From contig JADLFH010000040.1 of assembly GCA_020845705.1 (NCBI GenBank), positions 1 through 64,000 of the forward strand: a DNA stretch of 64,000 bases, read 5' to 3'. The notes under the pieces are model-generated. The model saw nothing but the letters and a program-made list of their open reading frames with translations, searched no databases and was not told the origin of the DNA. Origin of the DNA: Microthrixaceae bacterium. Its GTDB lineage: Bacteria > Actinomycetota > Acidimicrobiia > Acidimicrobiales > Microtrichaceae. Both the position numbers and the translations under genes were made by a program. Positions 1 to 10,187 of this stretch are shown here, one piece after another. How positions within the stretch are numbered: the first letter of the stretch is position 1; each line of letters starts with the position of its first letter.

Positions 1-1050
1 AGCCCTGTCTTCGATGACCCATCGGGCTCCACGTCCGGATCCGCGGAGCGACAACGCCCCACCCGCTCGTGCGGCGTTCAAGACCGCCCGAATGGTTCCG
101 GGTGCAACACCGGCGAGCTCCCGAAGCGCGTCACCCATGCTGAAGGTCCCAGGTGCGGCGGTCGCGAGCCACGATTCCACGAGGGACCGTTGATCTGGAA
201 GAACGGCGCCGGAGAGACGGGCGTCGAGCTTCGCGTACGCATCAGCAACCACCTCCGCGAAGTAGGTGGTCCAGGGCCACACCGAGTGGTTGCCGTCATG
301 CCATCCCTCGGTGGAGGCACGGAGAGATTCGTAGTACGCAGCGCGCCGGTCGGCGACCATCTGCTCGATCGAGATGAATCGTCCCACCTCGTAGCCGGCA
401 CGGGCCAACCAGGCGTTGGTCGCGATCCTCGCGGTTCTGCCGTTGCCGTCCTCGAATGGATGGATCACGAGCAGATCGAGCACGAACACGGCAGTGACGA
501 GAACGGGGTGATGCACTCCCCGGCGGTACGCGTCCTCCGCGCCATCTACGAGCGCGTCAAGCGCCATAGGGGTGAGGCGCGCCGACACGGTGCGGAACCG
601 ATCGCTCCCATCGGGATTGGCCACTCGGTTCTCGTGGGTCTTGAGCCGCCCGGCCACATCAGGTCCCGCGTGGCGGAACAGTTCACGGTGCCAGTACATG
701 AGCCGTGGCACTCCCACAACATCATCTGGTCGCCGGAAGATGTCGTCGAGCGCGGAGCGATAGCCCGCCAACTCCATTTCGTCCCGGCCGACCGGTTCGA
801 TCCGAGCGAGTGCGATCTGTTCCGCCCGACGTGGCGCGGTGCCCACACCTTCCATCTCGTTGGAGGCGATCACCGACTCGATACGCGACTTGGCGGCAAG
901 GGCATCGGCAACAACGGGAGCGTCGGCGGTGAGCCGCCCGAGCCGACCCTGTGCCAAATCGATGCGGCGAAGCAGTGCGACGACCGGCGCCGGCACCTCG
1001 GCAAGATGCCGAGGTGCGTTGAAGGTCGAGAGGAACGTCACGGAGAACAT
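1..1050 (-). CDS. Fic family AMP-transferase, class II self-inhibited (partial, 3' end off window)
   Basis: Runs leftward off base 1, so the C-terminus is missing; 350 codons are present. The Fic core HPFEDGNGR is at about residues 197-205 and carries the catalytic His and the nucleotide-binding GNGR. An inhibitory S-x-x-x-E-G motif (SNEMEG, about 63-68) precedes the core, the layout of class II Fic proteins whose Glu blocks productive ATP binding. Fic proteins of this type transfer AMP to a hydroxyl side chain of a target protein; the target cannot be read here. The visible tail after residue 270 resembles a winged-helix region. The ATG at 1050 is used because the ATGs just upstream are in another frame that closes at once. 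It diverges from the cas operon across 203 bases. No separate antitoxin gene is needed for this class and none is seen. Confidence 0.9.
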   Translation of the reverse strand, partial: MFSVTFLSTFNAPRHLAEVPAPVVALLRRIDLAQGRLGRLTADAPVVADALAAKSRIESVIASNEMEGVGTAPRRAEQIALARIEPVGRDEMELAGYRSALDDIFRRPDDVVGVPRLMYWHRELFRHAGPDVAGRLKTHENRVANPDGSDRFRTVSARLTPMALDALVDGAEDAYRRGVHHPVLVTAVFVLDLLVIHPFEDGNGRTARIATNAWLARAGYEVGRFISIEQMVADRRAAYYESLRASTEGWHDGNHSVWPWTTYFAEVVADAYAKLDARLSGAVLPDQRSLVESWLATAAPGTFSMGDALRELAGVAPGTIRAVLNAARAGGALSLRGSGRGARWVIEDRA

Positions 1051-1196
1051 CGTAACGTCATATCCATGGTCGGATCATCCAAATTTATCGCTGTTGCCAT
1101 GCCAAAGAGCCTTAACATAGACTTCGTGGTTGTAAGAGGCTCCATTGCGGAAGGCTGTTTGGCCGCTCGTATCACGACCCGCACAACACCTCTTGC

Positions 1197-1232
1197 GGGT
1201 GGGTGGGTCGAATCAGGTAGGCCCACCCACCC
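1197..1232. promoter_or_regulatory. 11-bp perfect inverted repeat upstream of cas3
   Basis: GGGTGGGTGGG (1197-1207) is matched by CCCACCCACCC (1222-1232) around a 14-base loop, and T1208/G1221 and C1209/G1220 could extend the stem. It ends 21 bases before the cas3 ATG, which has GGAG at 1245-1248. It could be an operator, an mRNA hairpin over the cas3 leader, or a relic of a palindromic CRISPR repeat. Only one copy is present, so it is not an array. The rest of 1051-1196 is AT-richer, promoter-like DNA with no gene. Confidence 0.45.
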
Positions 1233-1253
1233 AGGCGAACAGCCGGAGCGACG

Positions 1254-3647
1254 ATGAGCGAGATCGACGCCGTGTACTCAACGGCCCTGGGTCACGGCTC
1301 TGCACCCTTTCTCTACCAGCGGCGGATCGCCGAGGAAGGCTTGCCCCAGGTGCTCAACGCGGCGACCGGCTGCGGCAAGACACCGGCCGTGATGCTCGGC
1401 TGGACCTATCGGAGATTCCGCCACCCCGATCCCGGGGTTCGGCAGGCGACACCCAGCCGCCTGATCTGGTGCCTTCCCCTGCGAACCTTGACAGACCAGA
1501 CCGCGAAGCTTGCCCGTACCTGGATCCATCGGCTCGGCCTCGACGACCAGGTCGATGTGCACCTGCTGATGGGCGGCGAGCGGGTACCCGACCAGCAATG
1601 GCGCCTGAACCCCGCCAAGCCGGCGATCATCGTCAGCACGCTCGACATGGCACTTTCCCGGGCGCTGAACCGCGGCTATCTCGCCAGCCGCTACGCGTGG
1701 CCGGTCGACTTCGCACTCTTCAACGACGACTGCCATTGGGTCTTCGACGAGGTGCAACTCATGGGGGTCGCGCTCACCACCTCACGACAGCTCCACGGGC
1801 TCCGCAACAAACTCGGTGTCCCTTCCCGCCATTGCTCCACCTGGATGTCAGCGACGATCGACCTTGCCTCGATGTCCACCGTCGATGCTCCGAAGGTCGA
1901 ATCCACCGTCACCCTCGGCGAGGCCGACCGCAACGACGCCACCCTTGCGACACGGCTCGCTGCGCCGAAGTTCTTTGTGCAACGTCGCATCGAGGACCGC
2001 TCCAAGTTTGCCCGAAGCGTCGCCGGCGTCGTGCAGTCCGAGCACGTCGCCGGGTCCACCACGCTCGTCGTGCTCAACACCGTAAAGGCCGCCCAAGACG
2101 TCGCCCGGCTGCTCCGCAACGGAGCCTTCGTCGATGACACCGAGGTCGTTCTGCTCCACTCCCGATTCCGATCGGCCGACCGCGAGTCGGCAATGGCACG
2201 GGTGCTCGAGGGTCCGACCAACGGGCGCGGCCTCGTGGTGGTTTCCACCCAGGTGATCGAGGCCGGTGTCGACCTGAGCTCACAGACTCTCGTCACCGAG
2301 TGCGCGCCGTGGTCGTCGATCGTGCAACGCGCCGGGCGCTGCAACCGTTGGGGAGAGCTGTCGGATGCCCGGGTCGTGGTGGTCGACAGCTCCGGGCGCG
2401 GGCCCTACGACGATGCAACAGTCGAAGCAGCGTGGGCGATCGCGGGACAGATCCACCTCAGCGAGGTCACCCCCGACACGCTCGCCGCGATGGGAACCAC
2501 CGAGACCTCCGACCCCCTGCTTGTACTCCGCCGGAAAGACCTGCTCGACCTTTTCGATACCGCGCCCGACCTCGCCGGTAACGACGTGGACGTGTCGCGG
2601 TTCATCCGCGCCGATGGCGATCTCGACATCTCAGTGGCCTGGCGCACCTTTCCCGACGGAGGTGTTGCCGATCTGGGTCCACGCCCTTCGCGAGCGGAGC
2701 GCTGCGCAGTCCCCATCGGCGCCGCCCGCGACTGGTTCAAGACGATCACCGGCCACGCGGCCATCTACGACCCGCTCCTGGCTCAATGGCGATTGGCCCG
2801 GGCCGATGACCTACGGCAGGGGATCGAGCTTCTCATCGACGCGGAATCGGGCGGATACTCCCGGGAAACAGGGTTCGACCCGACGATCAAGAAGCGGGTC
2901 GAGCCTGTTGAAGTTGAGGATGAGGGCAGCGGCGACAAGCCGGGCCTCGACGACGACAGGGACAGCGGTGACGATCCGTTGACCACCGAGGTTGCAGTAG
3001 CCGTCGAGTTGGCCCGTCACCTAGTCGATGCCGAAGATGCCGCCGAACGTCTCTGTGACGAACTCAACCTGGCGGACGGCAGGTTCAGGGACGGCATGTG
3101 CCTAGCCGCCCGGCTACACGACCTGGGTAAGGCGCATCCGGTGTTCCAGGCCGCGCTGCACGAACGATCACCCTCCGCAACAAATGATGTGGTGCTCGCC
3201 AAGAGCGGGACCAGCGGACGACTCTCGATACCGGAGGATCGGAAGGGCTTCCGCCACGAGTTGGTCTCAGCGCTTCTGTTGGACGCCCACCCGCAGGTAG
3301 CGGCGCGCGGCGGCTGCGACCCCGACCTCGTCACCTACCTCGTCGCCGCACATCACGGGCGCACCCGCCTCTCCATTCGTTCACTCGACGGAGAACCCGA
3401 GGGCCAGATGCAGGGTGTCCGCGAGGGCGACCATGTGGGTCCAGTCGACCTGGGCGACGGCGTTGTCGCCCCGGCGACCACTATCGACCTCACCGCAGCG
3501 TCGCTGGGAGGCTCACACCCCGGCCGTTCATGGGCTGCAAGGGCCGAGCGACTCCTCGCCGAGCACGGTCCGTTCCGCCTCGCATGGATGGAGGCCGTGG
3601 TCCGGATCGCGGACTGGCGGGCCAGCATCGAGGGGGGCGGTCGATGA
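1254..3647 (+). CDS. cas3: CRISPR-associated helicase/nuclease Cas3, subtype I-G (I-U), HD domain at C-terminus
   Basis: 797 aa. The helicase comes first: Walker A TGCGKT (38-43), DEVQ box (165-168), SAT (199-201) and motif VI QRAGRCNRWG (358-367). The HD nuclease follows: LHDLGK (621-626), RHE (667-669) and AAHHGR (698-703). Helicase-then-HD order is the reverse of most type I Cas3 proteins and is characteristic of subtype I-G/I-U. The protein should be recruited to the Cascade-bound R-loop and unwind and degrade target DNA. An acidic low-complexity linker (about 550-575) separates the domains. Start ATG has GGAG five bases upstream. The stop overlaps the next gene by ATGA. Catalytic motifs look intact. 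Confidence 0.93.
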   Translation: MSEIDAVYSTALGHGSAPFLYQRRIAEEGLPQVLNAATGCGKTPAVMLGWTYRRFRHPDPGVRQATPSRLIWCLPLRTLTDQTAKLARTWIHRLGLDDQVDVHLLMGGERVPDQQWRLNPAKPAIIVSTLDMALSRALNRGYLASRYAWPVDFALFNDDCHWVFDEVQLMGVALTTSRQLHGLRNKLGVPSRHCSTWMSATIDLASMSTVDAPKVESTVTLGEADRNDATLATRLAAPKFFVQRRIEDRSKFARSVAGVVQSEHVAGSTTLVVLNTVKAAQDVARLLRNGAFVDDTEVVLLHSRFRSADRESAMARVLEGPTNGRGLVVVSTQVIEAGVDLSSQTLVTECAPWSSIVQRAGRCNRWGELSDARVVVVDSSGRGPYDDATVEAAWAIAGQIHLSEVTPDTLAAMGTTETSDPLLVLRRKDLLDLFDTAPDLAGNDVDVSRFIRADGDLDISVAWRTFPDGGVADLGPRPSRAERCAVPIGAARDWFKTITGHAAIYDPLLAQWRLARADDLRQGIELLIDAESGGYSRETGFDPTIKKRVEPVEVEDEGSGDKPGLDDDRDSGDDPLTTEVAVAVELARHLVDAEDAAERLCDELNLADGRFRDGMCLAARLHDLGKAHPVFQAALHERSPSATNDVVLAKSGTSGRLSIPEDRKGFRHELVSALLLDAHPQVAARGGCDPDLVTYLVAAHHGRTRLSIRSLDGEPEGQMQGVREGDHVGPVDLGDGVVAPATTIDLTAASLGGSHPGRSWAARAERLLAEHGPFRLAWMEAVVRIADWRASIEGGGR

Positions 3648-5800
3648 GCGGCGCGCTGATCACCGGCCTTAATCCGACACCGCTGAGCAGCTACCTGAGC
3701 GCGCTCGGGCTGCATAGGGTCGTGGCCGAACAGCTCGACCCCGAGGTCACCGGTGCGTGGCAACGCGACCAGTTCACGATCCAAGGATCCGACGCAGACC
3801 TGATCGTCGAGTTCCTCACAGGGCGATGGGCTCCGAGCCCTGTGTTCTCACCGTGGAACAAGGAAGGCGATCCCGACCAGAACGACACCACCGCATCACA
3901 GCTCGACCAGATCATCTCGTCGACTCATCCCCGGTTCGACCAGTACCGGGCGACGCTCGAAGCCTGGCGTGTCGCCCGACTCGATCCGCAGTGGATCAGC
4001 GGCGAGAAGACCGCTCGCCTCGCCCTGTGGCGATCGGCCGCGCCCGACGAGGCGCTCGGTTGGATGGACGCTGCGGTGGCGCTCGCGACCGACAAGGCCG
4101 AGTTCCCACCCCTGCTGGGCTCGGGCGGCAACGACGGCCGTTTCGAGTTCTCGCGGCTCCTCCACGGCGAGTTGGTACGTCTTTTCATCGACCCCAAGCA
4201 GTCCCCACGTTCTGAGGCATGGCTACGTTCGCTGCTGTTCCGCGAGCCGGCACCTGCGCTGATCGACTCCACGTCTGGCATGTACGACAGCGACGCCGCC
4301 GGCGCACCGAACAGCTCGCCCCAGGGCTCCGCCAAATCGGCGTCGAACCCTTGGGCGATCGTGCTCACCTTCGAGGGCCTGATCGCTCTCGGGTCATCGG
4401 TCGTCAGTCGCCTTGGCTCTGGCCGGCGCCAACTCGTGGGAGCGCCGTTCATGGTCCGAGCAAGTCGTCTCGGCGGCGAGTCCTCGCCCAACGAAGACGT
4501 CCGTGGCGAGCTGTGGGCACCCCTGTGGGATGCGCCTGCCACCTGGCCCGAGGTTCGCAGGGTGATCTCCGAGGGCCGCCTTGCATGGCAAGGCAAGCAG
4601 GCGGCGTCGAGCATCGATGCCGCCCGCGCAGTGGCCTGCCTCGGGGTCGACAGGGGAATACACACCTTCGTGCGACACCAGATCGCGCAGCGCAACGGCA
4701 AGTCGTACCTCGCTGGTCCCGTCGGGCGGGTCCAGGTGCGGCGAGTACCGGGAGCCGCCGACCTGGGCGCCGTCGACGCATGGGTCCGCCACGCACGATC
4801 CGTCGGTGGAGAGAGCGTGGCAGCTGCCGCCCGGTACCTCGACAGGGCGCAGACCGCGGTGGTCGACGCGGGCGGAACTGCAACGTCGTTCACGGAAGTG
4901 CTCGTTGCGCTCGCCGACCTGGAGCGAGCGGTCGGTCGATCCCTCTCCGGCAGAGAGCGCTGCCAACCGCTCCCCGCGTGGCGCGGCGGCAAACCGCTCC
5001 TCGACGCGGCGACCTGGGTCGGACTGGTCTACGACGGCACAGCCGAGGTCCGGCTTGCCACTGCGCTCGCCTCGCTCTCCGGCGCCGACGGCCCGCTCCC
5101 CTCCATGGCCGCGGCGCTCCGTGGCCTCGCTGGAAACACAAGCCGACTTTCCTGGCCCGAAGATGCCAACGGACGAGCACCCGACGCGATCGGTGCGGCT
5201 CGATCCTCCTCACCACCAAGCGAAGTGCTGCTGAGGCGCCTCTTCGCGGCCGATCAGGTGCATCCGGGTGAAGCACGCCAACTCCGGCTCGCGGCTTACA
5301 GGTCGGGGCTGTGGGCGTCGCTCGAAGACATCGTGGCCCTCACCTCAGGCCGCGTCGACTTCGCTCGGATGATGCGGCTGGCACGAGGCATGGCGATACT
5401 CGCAGGCTGGGACGCGCCGAAGGTCTCCACCATCCTGCGTAAGGACCCCGACCCGAACCATTCCCCCTCCGTGGTCGACCCCTGGTTCGCCGCGGTTCGT
5501 CTCTGCCTCCTCGACTCCCCGTTCCAGCCCAGTCGAGTCGTGAGCGATACGAAGGCTGCCGTACACCCGCTGCCACGTCGCTCATGGGGACGCCTGCTCG
5601 CCGCTGGACGTCTAGAGGAGGTGGGCAGCGAGGCGCTGGCAATCCTGGCCCGCCTGAGTATCACCAGCCTGCGGCGGGCCTCTCCTGCCAGCAGTCTCGA
5701 GCCGCCCGTAGCGGCAGTCGCCCTGCTCATCCGGCTCTCACCACACGACGTGGAACGCCTGAGCACATCCATCTCCGACCCCACTCCACAAGGACAATGA
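3644..5800 (+). CDS. csx17: Csx17, large subunit of subtype I-G Cascade
   Basis: 718 aa from the ATG that overlaps the cas3 stop (ATGA). The N-terminus reads LNPTPLSSYLSALGLHRVVA, the typical opening of Csx17 (Cas8u2), with a following Trp-rich stretch. Csx17 is the large Cascade subunit of this subtype and is thought to take the Cas8 role in PAM recognition and Cas3 recruitment. The open frame extends upstream into cas3, but that part is only the third frame of cas3; the overlapping ATG is the natural start. It lies between cas3 and csb1, the standard order. Confidence 0.9.
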   Translation: MSGALITGLNPTPLSSYLSALGLHRVVAEQLDPEVTGAWQRDQFTIQGSDADLIVEFLTGRWAPSPVFSPWNKEGDPDQNDTTASQLDQIISSTHPRFDQYRATLEAWRVARLDPQWISGEKTARLALWRSAAPDEALGWMDAAVALATDKAEFPPLLGSGGNDGRFEFSRLLHGELVRLFIDPKQSPRSEAWLRSLLFREPAPALIDSTSGMYDSDAAGAPNSSPQGSAKSASNPWAIVLTFEGLIALGSSVVSRLGSGRRQLVGAPFMVRASRLGGESSPNEDVRGELWAPLWDAPATWPEVRRVISEGRLAWQGKQAASSIDAARAVACLGVDRGIHTFVRHQIAQRNGKSYLAGPVGRVQVRRVPGAADLGAVDAWVRHARSVGGESVAAAARYLDRAQTAVVDAGGTATSFTEVLVALADLERAVGRSLSGRERCQPLPAWRGGKPLLDAATWVGLVYDGTAEVRLATALASLSGADGPLPSMAAALRGLAGNTSRLSWPEDANGRAPDAIGAARSSSPPSEVLLRRLFAADQVHPGEARQLRLAAYRSGLWASLEDIVALTSGRVDFARMMRLARGMAILAGWDAPKVSTILRKDPDPNHSPSVVDPWFAAVRLCLLDSPFQPSRVVSDTKAAVHPLPRRSWGRLLAAGRLEEVGSEALAILARLSITSLRRASPASSLEPPVAAVALLIRLSPHDVERLSTSISDPTPQGQ

Positions 5801-5801
5801 A

Positions 5802-6788
5802 ATGACCACGACCATGGCCAACCGCTTCCTGCTCGACGTCGCCCTAACCCCGGTGCAGGGATCGCGCTTCGCCCCCACCGGCTTCGCGGATCTCGGGGCC
5901 GCCACCTTCGACCGCCCGGCGGACGACGGGGGTTGGACCACCTGTCTGCTGGTCGAATCCGCCCAGTCGATGGCCAACCGCCTCGAGGCCACTCTCTGGG
6001 AAGCCGGGTCATCGAATCCCACCGACGTGATCGCAGAGCTCCCGTTCATACGGGTGCTCGACCCCGCCGGCAACCACCTGACCAGCAGCCGCGAGGAGTC
6101 CCACCGCCTCGCCAGCCCCTACGTGCGCTTCGCAACATTGCCTGACGGCCGAACCGGGTCCGAGCTGCTGGTCGAATCACTCCAGCTTTCCGAGACCTCA
6201 CCACACGACTACCAGCGGCTGGCGCTGGCCGTCTTCGGCTTGGATCCTCTCGCGCTGGTACACGGCGTGTTCTTCGCCGGCAAGAGCGGCAAGGAGTTCC
6301 CTGGTCAACCCAAGTTCACCCGACTGCTCACCGGGTTCATCGAGGCAACAGACGTGCGACGCGCCGAGAGTGGCGGCGTCAAGCGGGACCACGTCAGCCA
6401 TACACAGGAGGCCAGTGGTTCCGACGCCACTGAGGGCTACGGCTCGGTGCCCTTCGCCCGGACGGAGTGGACGGCGCGGACCATCACCGCGTCGTTCAAC
6501 CTCGACCTGGCGCAGCTGCGGTCTTACGGGTTGCCCGCTCCGGCGGAGCAACTGCTCGAATACGTCGCAAAGCTCGAGATCGCCACGCTGCTGGCGGAGC
6601 CGCTACGCCTGCGCACGAACTGCGACTTCGAGATCCTCGACGAGCGGCTCGTGAGCCGCGGCGGCGATGCCCTGGAGACGATCGACGCCCTGGGCGAGCG
6701 GGTCCGGAGCCTGGCATCCGCTTGTCGCGCCGAGGGCCTCTTCGGCGACACGTCGGAGCTGACCTGGGTGCGAGGAAAGAAGTCGTGA
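5802..6788 (+). CDS. csb1: Csb1 (Cas7 backbone subunit), subtype I-G
   Basis: 328 aa. Contains the family signatures GSRFAPTGFADLGAA (about 20-34) and LVESAQSMANRLE (about 50-62), both typical of the GSU0053/Csb1 group of Cas7 proteins. Cas7 polymerises along the crRNA to form the Cascade backbone. ATG 5802 lies one base past the csx17 stop, with AAGGA at 5790-5794. It overlaps csb2 by GTGA, so the four genes form one translationally coupled operon. No sign of damage. Confidence 0.92.
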   Translation: MTTTMANRFLLDVALTPVQGSRFAPTGFADLGAATFDRPADDGGWTTCLLVESAQSMANRLEATLWEAGSSNPTDVIAELPFIRVLDPAGNHLTSSREESHRLASPYVRFATLPDGRTGSELLVESLQLSETSPHDYQRLALAVFGLDPLALVHGVFFAGKSGKEFPGQPKFTRLLTGFIEATDVRRAESGGVKRDHVSHTQEASGSDATEGYGSVPFARTEWTARTITASFNLDLAQLRSYGLPAPAEQLLEYVAKLEIATLLAEPLRLRTNCDFEILDERLVSRGGDALETIDALGERVRSLASACRAEGLFGDTSELTWVRGKKS

Positions 6789-8263
6789 TCACCACGGTCG
6801 AGGCGCCGCCCATTGACGGGGTGACGATCGCCGTGACCTTCCCACTGGGCCGCTACCACGCGACGGCTATGGGAACCTCGGCGAACGACGGAGTGGTCGA
6901 GTGGCCGCCTTCGCCGTGGCGGCTGCTGCGCACGTTCTACGCGGTTTGGAAGACCCGATGTTCAGACCTCGACACCACAACGGTCAGCTCCCTCTTGGCG
7001 GCGCTCGGCACCCCACCACAGTTCCACCTCGACGAGCGCACTGCCGTCGGCCACACACGGCACTACATGCCGGGCGAGAAATCCGGTGCCGAGTCGACGA
7101 TGCTCGTCCACGACACGTTCGTGGTGTGCGCCGCTGATCGACCGGCCCTGTGGATCACATGGCCCGACGTGACGCTGAGCCAGGAACAACGCAGCGCCCT
7201 GGGTCGACTTTGCTCGTCGATCACCTGGCTCGGACGGGCCGAGTCACTGGCCGATGCCCGCCTCCTCGACGCCCACGAACAGCCTCCTACGCCGAACTCG
7301 TTCCTGGTTCCCGAGTCGAGCACAGATGCCGGAGTGTCCCCCATCCGACTGCTCGTACCGACGATGCCGCTGAATCCCGACTCGTTGACCGTGCGGCTTT
7401 CAGATCTCCGCGAGAACATCAAGACCCGATCCACCTTGCCATCGCACGCGAGGCTGCGGACATTCGTAAGGCCCGCGCCGGTGACTGTCCGCCCTCCTCA
7501 ACGGCGTTTGACGCCTCCCGCTCGCCCGCAAGCCGTGCGCTTCTCAGTAGTCCCCAATGAGGCCGGCCGTTCCGCCACCCGCCTCCCACTCGCCCACGCG
7601 TTGGTTCACACCTCCGCACTCCGCGTGGCCGCCATGGCGGTCTTCGGGCGCCGTAACGACGGCGCGCCCTCCGCAGCGCTCTCTGGCCGCTCCGGAGACG
7701 GCCACCTCGTTGGACACAGCCACGCCCACTACCTGCCGATGCCCGGCGACGGAATCACGGCACCGGCTGACCGCGTCGACACCTTCCTCGTGTGGGCACC
7801 CGGAGGGTTCGACATGGAGGAACTGGAGGCTCTGCGGTCGGTCCGCAACGTCAAGGGGTTCCCGTGGGTGCCGGCGTCAAGGCCCTTTCGGGTTATCGCC
7901 GATGGCGCGGGCACTGTGGCGGACCTGGCTCCCGACATGTGCGGTCCGGCAACGACCTGGCGATCGGTGACACCCGCGGTTGCGGGACGGCACCCGAAGG
8001 GGAAACGCAGTTGGGAGGACCAGATGGCCGGAGAGCTTCTCACCGACTGTGCCGAGCGCGGGCTCCCCGCCCCCGAGATCGAACTCGGTCCATGGGAGGG
8101 CCACTTCACCACGAGCCGCCCCAGGCCCGGCCGAGCTCCCCATCGCGCCCACCCGCACCGCTACCGGATCCACCTTTGCTTCGACCAGCCAATAGCAGCA
8201 GGCGGGATACTCGCGCTCGGCGCGATGTCGCATTTCGGGCTCGGCCTGTTCATCCCTGTCTGA
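6785..8263 (+). CDS. csb2: Csb2 (Cas5-Cas6 fusion), subtype I-G
   Basis: 492 aa from a GTG that overlaps the csb1 stop by four bases. The N-terminus has the family motif GRYHAT (about 22-27) and the C-terminus ends in SHFGLGLF, a Gly-rich loop of the Cas6-like half. Csb2 (GSU0054 family) joins Cas5 and Cas6 functions: it caps the crRNA 5' end and processes the pre-crRNA. It is the last gene of the operon. The adaptation genes (cas4-cas1 fusion, cas2) and the array that usually follow are absent; purU faces it 98 bases later. Confidence 0.9.
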   Translation: MITTVEAPPIDGVTIAVTFPLGRYHATAMGTSANDGVVEWPPSPWRLLRTFYAVWKTRCSDLDTTTVSSLLAALGTPPQFHLDERTAVGHTRHYMPGEKSGAESTMLVHDTFVVCAADRPALWITWPDVTLSQEQRSALGRLCSSITWLGRAESLADARLLDAHEQPPTPNSFLVPESSTDAGVSPIRLLVPTMPLNPDSLTVRLSDLRENIKTRSTLPSHARLRTFVRPAPVTVRPPQRRLTPPARPQAVRFSVVPNEAGRSATRLPLAHALVHTSALRVAAMAVFGRRNDGAPSAALSGRSGDGHLVGHSHAHYLPMPGDGITAPADRVDTFLVWAPGGFDMEELEALRSVRNVKGFPWVPASRPFRVIADGAGTVADLAPDMCGPATTWRSVTPAVAGRHPKGKRSWEDQMAGELLTDCAERGLPAPEIELGPWEGHFTTSRPRPGRAPHRAHPHRYRIHLCFDQPIAAGGILALGAMSHFGLGLFIPV

Positions 8264-8360
8264 CGGCTCGCTGTCCAAGTTGTGGTAGAGCTGTCTTTGG
8301 TCTGTGGGGCCTGAGGCTCATCCGGGTGCGGGCGTGCCACGGCGCTCGGACCTGCTGCGG

Positions 8361-9245
<885 letters not shown>

Positions 9246-9264
9246 CTCTCGGAACGTAGCTGAG

Positions 9265-9290
9265 CACCCCCCGACTGGGCGAAGGGGGTG
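9265..9290. terminator. Possible terminator hairpin
   Basis: CACCCCC (9265-9271) pairs with GGGGGTG (9284-9290) around a 12-base loop in the 48-base gap between the metal-dependent hydrolase gene and purU, both leftward. There is no T-run, so factor-independent termination is only possible, not shown. Confidence 0.35.
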
Positions 9291-9293
9291 GGG

Positions 9294-10187
9294 TCAGGCG
9301 CTCTTGCGATCCGTGTTGATCGGGGCGATCTCAGCGAGCCGCTCCCGCCACTCCGCCACCAGGGCGTCGGTGTCGGTGTCGTCGGGATGGAAGCCCGGCC
9401 GCAGGTAGGACACCGCCTTGCCCAGAGACCAGCCGCTCAGCAGCTTCTGGCGGCGCAGGTCGCTCACGAACTTCCTCACATGGCCGAGCTTGATCTGGCG
9501 GCGGTCCCCGACAAGGCAACGGCCCCATTCGAAGACGATGTAGCCCGCCAGCACCCCGGTGGTCACCGCGAACCCGGCGGCGCGCACCGGATAACCCGCC
9601 CCTGCGGCGACCATCACGTCGAACGCCACGTTCTTGTGCTCCAGCTCCTCCAGCGCGTGCCAGCAGATCAGCGGCTCGATGGCCTCCTGGCCGAAGAGGG
9701 TGTTGCGAGTCGACTCGTCGCCCAGTGCCGCTTCACCCAACAGACCCGTGAAGTGCTCCGCCGCCGCGGTCACCGCGATCGCCAGGGTCTCGGGGGGCAG
9801 CTTCAGTATGAAGTCGCAGATCTCGCCGATGATCCGGTCGGCCCGGACCGTGGCGTAGCCGAGCTCCGCGAGTTGAGCGTTGAGAGCACGGTGCTCACGT
9901 CCGTGCATGGCCTCCTGGCCGATGAAACCCTTCACCTGAGCCTTGAGCTTTGGGTCCTCGGCGATGGCGTCGCGGTGTCGGCGTACCGACGCCACGAAGA
10001 AGTCCTCGCCACGGGGGAACACAGCCGACAGCACGGCGAGGAGGTGGCTGAAGATGGGATCGCCCGGCACGATCCAGTCGGTCCCTGATGCGTCAGGTGT
10101 GACCTCGAGACGACGGACCGGGATCTCCCGATCAGCCGAGGGGCGGTGCCCGTTGCGCGCCTTGGTCGCGGTCTGGGTGACAGCCAT
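9294..10187 (-). CDS. Metal-dependent hydrolase, PF10118-type
   Basis: 297 aa, helical and soluble. It carries the His/Glu-rich motifs GQEAMHGREHRALN, AAAEHFTG and WHALEELEHKNVAFD that define the predicted metal-dependent hydrolase family PF10118, which looks like a diiron-type four-helix scaffold. No substrate is established for this group. Two overlapping ATGs exist; 10187 is preferred because the strong GAGGAGGA upstream is then 4-5 bases away, whereas the ATG at 10190 is too close. The TetR stop overlaps the start, so the regulator and this gene form one unit and the regulator probably controls it. Confidence 0.8.
   Translation of the reverse strand: MAVTQTATKARNGHRPSADREIPVRRLEVTPDASGTDWIVPGDPIFSHLLAVLSAVFPRGEDFFVASVRRHRDAIAEDPKLKAQVKGFIGQEAMHGREHRALNAQLAELGYATVRADRIIGEICDFILKLPPETLAIAVTAAAEHFTGLLGEAALGDESTRNTLFGQEAIEPLICWHALEELEHKNVAFDVMVAAGAGYPVRAAGFAVTTGVLAGYIVFEWGRCLVGDRRQIKLGHVRKFVSDLRRQKLLSGWSLGKAVSYLRPGFHPDDTDTDALVAEWRERLAEIAPINTDRKSA

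Noticed and set aside
1197-1232. CRISPR repeat or G-quadruplex before cas3
   Set aside because: Only one copy exists and no spacer-repeat pattern follows. Only three GGG tracts are adjacent, so a standard four-tract quadruplex is not formed.
3530-3643. Upstream extension of Csx17
   Set aside because: These 38 codons are another frame of the cas3 3' end; the ATG overlapping the cas3 stop gives the canonical Csx17 N-terminus.
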